From NCBI RefSeq assembly GCF_016775155.1, contig NZ_JAEUGD010000065.1, forward strand, positions 1-64,000: a stretch of 64,000 nucleotides of DNA, given 5' to 3'. Source of the stretch: Fulvivirga marina. Lineage in GTDB: Bacteria; Bacteroidota; Bacteroidia; Cytophagales; Cyclobacteriaceae. This document shows, piece by piece, positions 61,929 to 64,000 of the stretch; the stretch's first letter is position 1; each line of letters opens with the position of its first letter. The notes under the pieces were generated by a model that was given only the letters and a program-made list of their open reading frames with translations, was not told the DNA's origin and made no database searches. The translations under genes were made by a program, and so were the position numbers.

Positions 61929-62414
61929 ATGGATCAGAAAATACAAGAAATAAAAAGTGGTGAAGGTTTGGGACAACTTAAATTTGGCATGTCTACTAAT
62001 CAGGTAAAACAAATTTTGGGAGAACCTGATGAGGTTGAGACTTACTCTTATGAAACAGAAGAGGGAGAACTCAGCGAAACCTGGCATTACGATAGTGCAG
62101 AGTTATCAATATCATTTGACGAGGAAGAAGACTGGAAACTCGTTTCAATTGCTATAAGCGCTCAAGATGTACTATTCAAAGGCCATAAGCTTATAGGCTT
62201 AAAGTATGATGAATTGGTTAAAGCCCTGAAAAGCCTGGAAATTGGTCACCTGGAGTTTGAAGATTGGTCATCAGCAGAAAGCCCAAACCACAAACTTATT
62301 TCGGCAGAAGAGATTGAAATTAATTTCTGGCTTGACGATGACGTGTTATCAGAGATTCAACTAGGGCCACTCTTTGATGATGATGACAATATAAAATGGC
62401 CAGCTATAGGATAA
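61929..62414 (+). CDS. Small acidic protein of unknown function (BamE-like repeat motif)
   Basis: From the ATG at 61929, 161 residues; the upstream in-frame ATG at 61863 would add a Cys/Tyr-rich leader that looks non-coding. The motif GLGQLKFGMSTNQVKQILGEPDEVETYSYE resembles the G-x-s-x-x-x-V-x-x-x-L-G-x-P signature of BamE/SmpA-type domains and Bacteroidota immunity-like proteins. Very acidic C-terminus (LFDDDDNIKW). No signal peptide. Confidence 0.65.
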   Translation: MDQKIQEIKSGEGLGQLKFGMSTNQVKQILGEPDEVETYSYETEEGELSETWHYDSAELSISFDEEEDWKLVSIAISAQDVLFKGHKLIGLKYDELVKALKSLEIGHLEFEDWSSAESPNHKLISAEEIEINFWLDDDVLSEIQLGPLFDDDDNIKWPAIG

Positions 62415-62442
62415 CACCTATTCCGGCCTGTCAAAATAATTC

Positions 62443-62515
62443 GAGGCTGTATTAAATATTTTTTGTTATAGTATACTGCAAGGACTACAAATATTTGATA
62501 CAGTCTCTTCTCTTT
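62443..62515 (+). terminator. Terminator after the acidic protein gene
   Basis: A long imperfect stem, starting GAGGCTGTATTAAATATT (62443-62460), pairs with 62489-62507 (ending GATACAGTCTC), followed by TTCTCTTTTT. The sequence resembles the globin terminator stem. Confidence 0.65.
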
Positions 62516-62629
62516 TTACCCAAATAGTTATTTTTAAATATTTTCACATTTTATTTAAAATTTTTCTTTTTAGTACCAATTATAAACCATAAATTATGAA
62601 TTTAACTTGTTGGCTTTAAGTACTAAAAC

Positions 62630-63070
62630 ATGAAATTCAGTGAAATCCTAAATCTATTCAGGCAAGGTAAAAGCACTGCCAAGAGCCATATGAAAAATCT
62701 GATTGAAATGGCTGCAGCAGATGGTAACTTTGACGAAGTTGAATATCAACTTCTCCAACGTATTGCCAAGAGAAATGGCATCTCTAATGGACAACTAAAA
62801 TCTATCAGAAATAATCCTGATACTGTGCCTTTCGAGATTCCGGAAGACAAACTAGAAAGATTCTCTCAGCTTTACGACCTTGTTCATATGATGGTAATTG
62901 ACAATGATGTACATGGTGAAGAGAAAAAGCTATGTAATCTTTTTGCGATTAAATTCGGTTATCCCAAAGAGCGTATAGAAGAGATTGTCAGCACTATACA
63001 AAGCAACATAGACAATGGCAACGACCATGAAGATACTCTGCAAAGGGTAGAGTGGATGTTGATCTCATAA
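62630..63070 (+). CDS. TerB-like helical protein
   Basis: A 146-residue protein. The acidic helix pair MAAADGNFDEVEYQLLQRIAKRNGIS and MVIDNDVHGEEKKLCNLFAIKFGYPKERIEEI are TerB-type repeats with D-G-x-x-x-x-x-E metal-binding-like loops. TerB domains occur in tellurite-resistance and envelope-stress systems; here no other ter genes are nearby. Cytoplasmic. Confidence 0.75.
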   Translation: MKFSEILNLFRQGKSTAKSHMKNLIEMAAADGNFDEVEYQLLQRIAKRNGISNGQLKSIRNNPDTVPFEIPEDKLERFSQLYDLVHMMVIDNDVHGEEKKLCNLFAIKFGYPKERIEEIVSTIQSNIDNGNDHEDTLQRVEWMLIS

Positions 63071-63187
63071 CCACCTTTCTTTCTCAACCTAACCAACTAT
63101 TATATTCCTCTAAAATTAATACCGGGTTCCTGCCATTACTTAACATGACCTGACAGAAACCCCGGTATAACTATGACCGTTTCGTTA

Positions 63188-64000
63188 TTACAGTATGTAA
63201 TCTGTGCTTACAAAATTTGAAGCTTTACTCTCTAGTAATGCATTGAGTATCTCATTATTATAAGCATTGTCTTTAGAGGCAACAAATGTCCTGATTGAAA
63301 ACGAGCGCAACGCATCATATACGCTAAGTGTTGACACGGCAGAGTCCTTCCTGCCTGTAAAAGGATAAACATCAGGACCTCTCTGACAAGAACTGTTTAG
63401 GTTGACACGGCAAACCAGGTTCACAAGTGTATCTATCAACGGAGCTATGGTCTGGATATCCTTACCAAACAAGCTCACCTGCTGACCATAGTTTGATTCA
63501 GCCATATCATCAAGAGGTTCATCTATTTCCTTAAAGGAAAGAATGGGTACGACTGGACCGAACTGCTCTTCGTGGTATACCCGCATCTGTTTGTTGACAG
63601 GGTACAAGACTGCAGGAAAAATATAATTTTCAGTAGTTTCTCCCCCCTTTTCATTTATTATACTGGCTCCATTTGCAGTGGCATCATCAATAAGTTCTTT
63701 AATATATGCAGGTTTTCCTGGTTCTGGTAATGGTGTTAGTTTTACACCTTCATCCCAGGGATTACCAAATTTGAGTTGATCTACCCGGCGGGCAAATCGT
63801 TCATTAAACTCTTCAATGATATCTTCATGCACATAAAGCACTTTCAGGGCAGTACAACGCTGACCATTGAAAGAGAGTGCTCCTGCTATACATTCATCAA
63901 TAGTGAGGTCGAGGTCGGCATCGGGCAATACTATAGCAGGGTTTTTAGCCTCTAATCCCAGTACGAGGCGAAGTCTGTTCTTATGAGGATGTTGATCCTG
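63188..64000 (-). CDS. gapN: NADP-dependent glyceraldehyde-3-phosphate dehydrogenase (GapN-like), partial
   Basis: The 270 C-terminal residues of an aldehyde dehydrogenase; the start lies beyond the right edge. The frame continues unbroken to 64000 ([29 protein letters not shown]). The catalytic Cys is in [42 protein letters not shown] and [13 protein letters not shown] are features of the GapN branch. GapN oxidises glyceraldehyde 3-phosphate directly to 3-phosphoglycerate, making NADPH without ATP. Substrate identity is inferred from these motifs only. Confidence 0.85.
   Translation of the reverse strand, partial: QDQHPHKNRLRLVLGLEAKNPAIVLPDADLDLTIDECIAGALSFNGQRCTALKVLYVHEDIIEEFNERFARRVDQLKFGNPWDEGVKLTPLPEPGKPAYIKELIDDATANGASIINEKGGETTENYIFPAVLYPVNKQMRVYHEEQFGPVVPILSFKEIDEPLDDMAESNYGQQVSLFGKDIQTIAPLIDTLVNLVCRVNLNSSCQRGPDVYPFTGRKDSAVSTLSVYDALRSFSIRTFVASKDNAYNNEILNALLESKASNFVSTDYIL

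Overview
The window looks like chromosome of a Bacteroidota bacterium, probably a marine or soil Cytophagales (Fulvivirga-like) species. The reasons are AT-rich DNA, weak Shine-Dalgarno sequences, promoters of the TAnnTTTG (-7) type, a heavy-metal RND pump fused to its outer-membrane channel, DUF6799-type repeats, and protein families typical of that phylum. I saw no rRNA, tRNA, CRISPR array, phage or intact insertion sequence.

Layout. 1-4.3 kb: a partial unknown gene; DUF302 and an MFS carrier divergent from a rhodanese lipoprotein and a sterol-desaturase-type membrane enzyme, sharing one central palindrome. 4.4-12.1 kb: a metal-responsive two-component system and a CzcA/CusA-TolC fusion plus CzcB-like adaptor, with the same four-part TTAAG box upstream of the regulator and the pump. 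12.5-21 kb: globin, class II (B12) ribonucleotide reductase, a membrane GyrI-like protein, a five-repeat secreted protein, an outer-membrane barrel, BON and DUF892 proteins. 21.3-28.2 kb: a decayed phosphoribosyltransferase, PRPP synthetase with a COG2187 kinase-like protein, an SDR, then nicotinate phosphoribosyltransferase and nicotinamidase (NAD salvage). 28.9-36.7 kb: a B12/radical-SAM protein, an LTA-synthase-like sulfatase, a frameshifted isoprenoid-synthase-like gene and a small exporter. 36.7-61.1 kb: a dense stress island with alcohol dehydrogenase, YtxH, COG2187 and P-loop kinase, Gre-like factor, three double-domain universal stress proteins, phosphoribosyltransferase, two hybrid-type sensor kinases, a receiver-CRP/FNR fusion regulator, ribosome hibernation factor, PfkB kinase, BON, Hsp20, a calcium-type P-ATPase, OsmC, AI-2E permease, PEP synthase and three paralogues of an unnamed helical family. 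61.4-64 kb: lipoprotein, a small acidic protein, TerB-like protein and a partial GapN.

Main result. A palindrome TGAY-N4-RTCA recurs in the gaps between genes (15 exact copies seen by eye in about 10 kb of intergenic DNA). At ten promoters it, or a one-mismatch copy, is centred exactly 29.5 bp (30.5 at two more) upstream of the first T of a TAnnTTTR-like -7 element, which is the position of a class II Crp/Fnr activator (about -41.5). The promoters belong to the stress genes and to the receiver-CRP/FNR fusion gene itself. I infer a phosphorelay-controlled dormancy or low-oxygen regulon. As I recall, its gene content parallels the mycobacterial DosR regulon (universal stress proteins, Hsp20, PfkB, type II P-ATPase, class II ribonucleotide reductase, COG2187/P-loop protein, phosphoribosyltransferase), but with an unrelated type of regulator.
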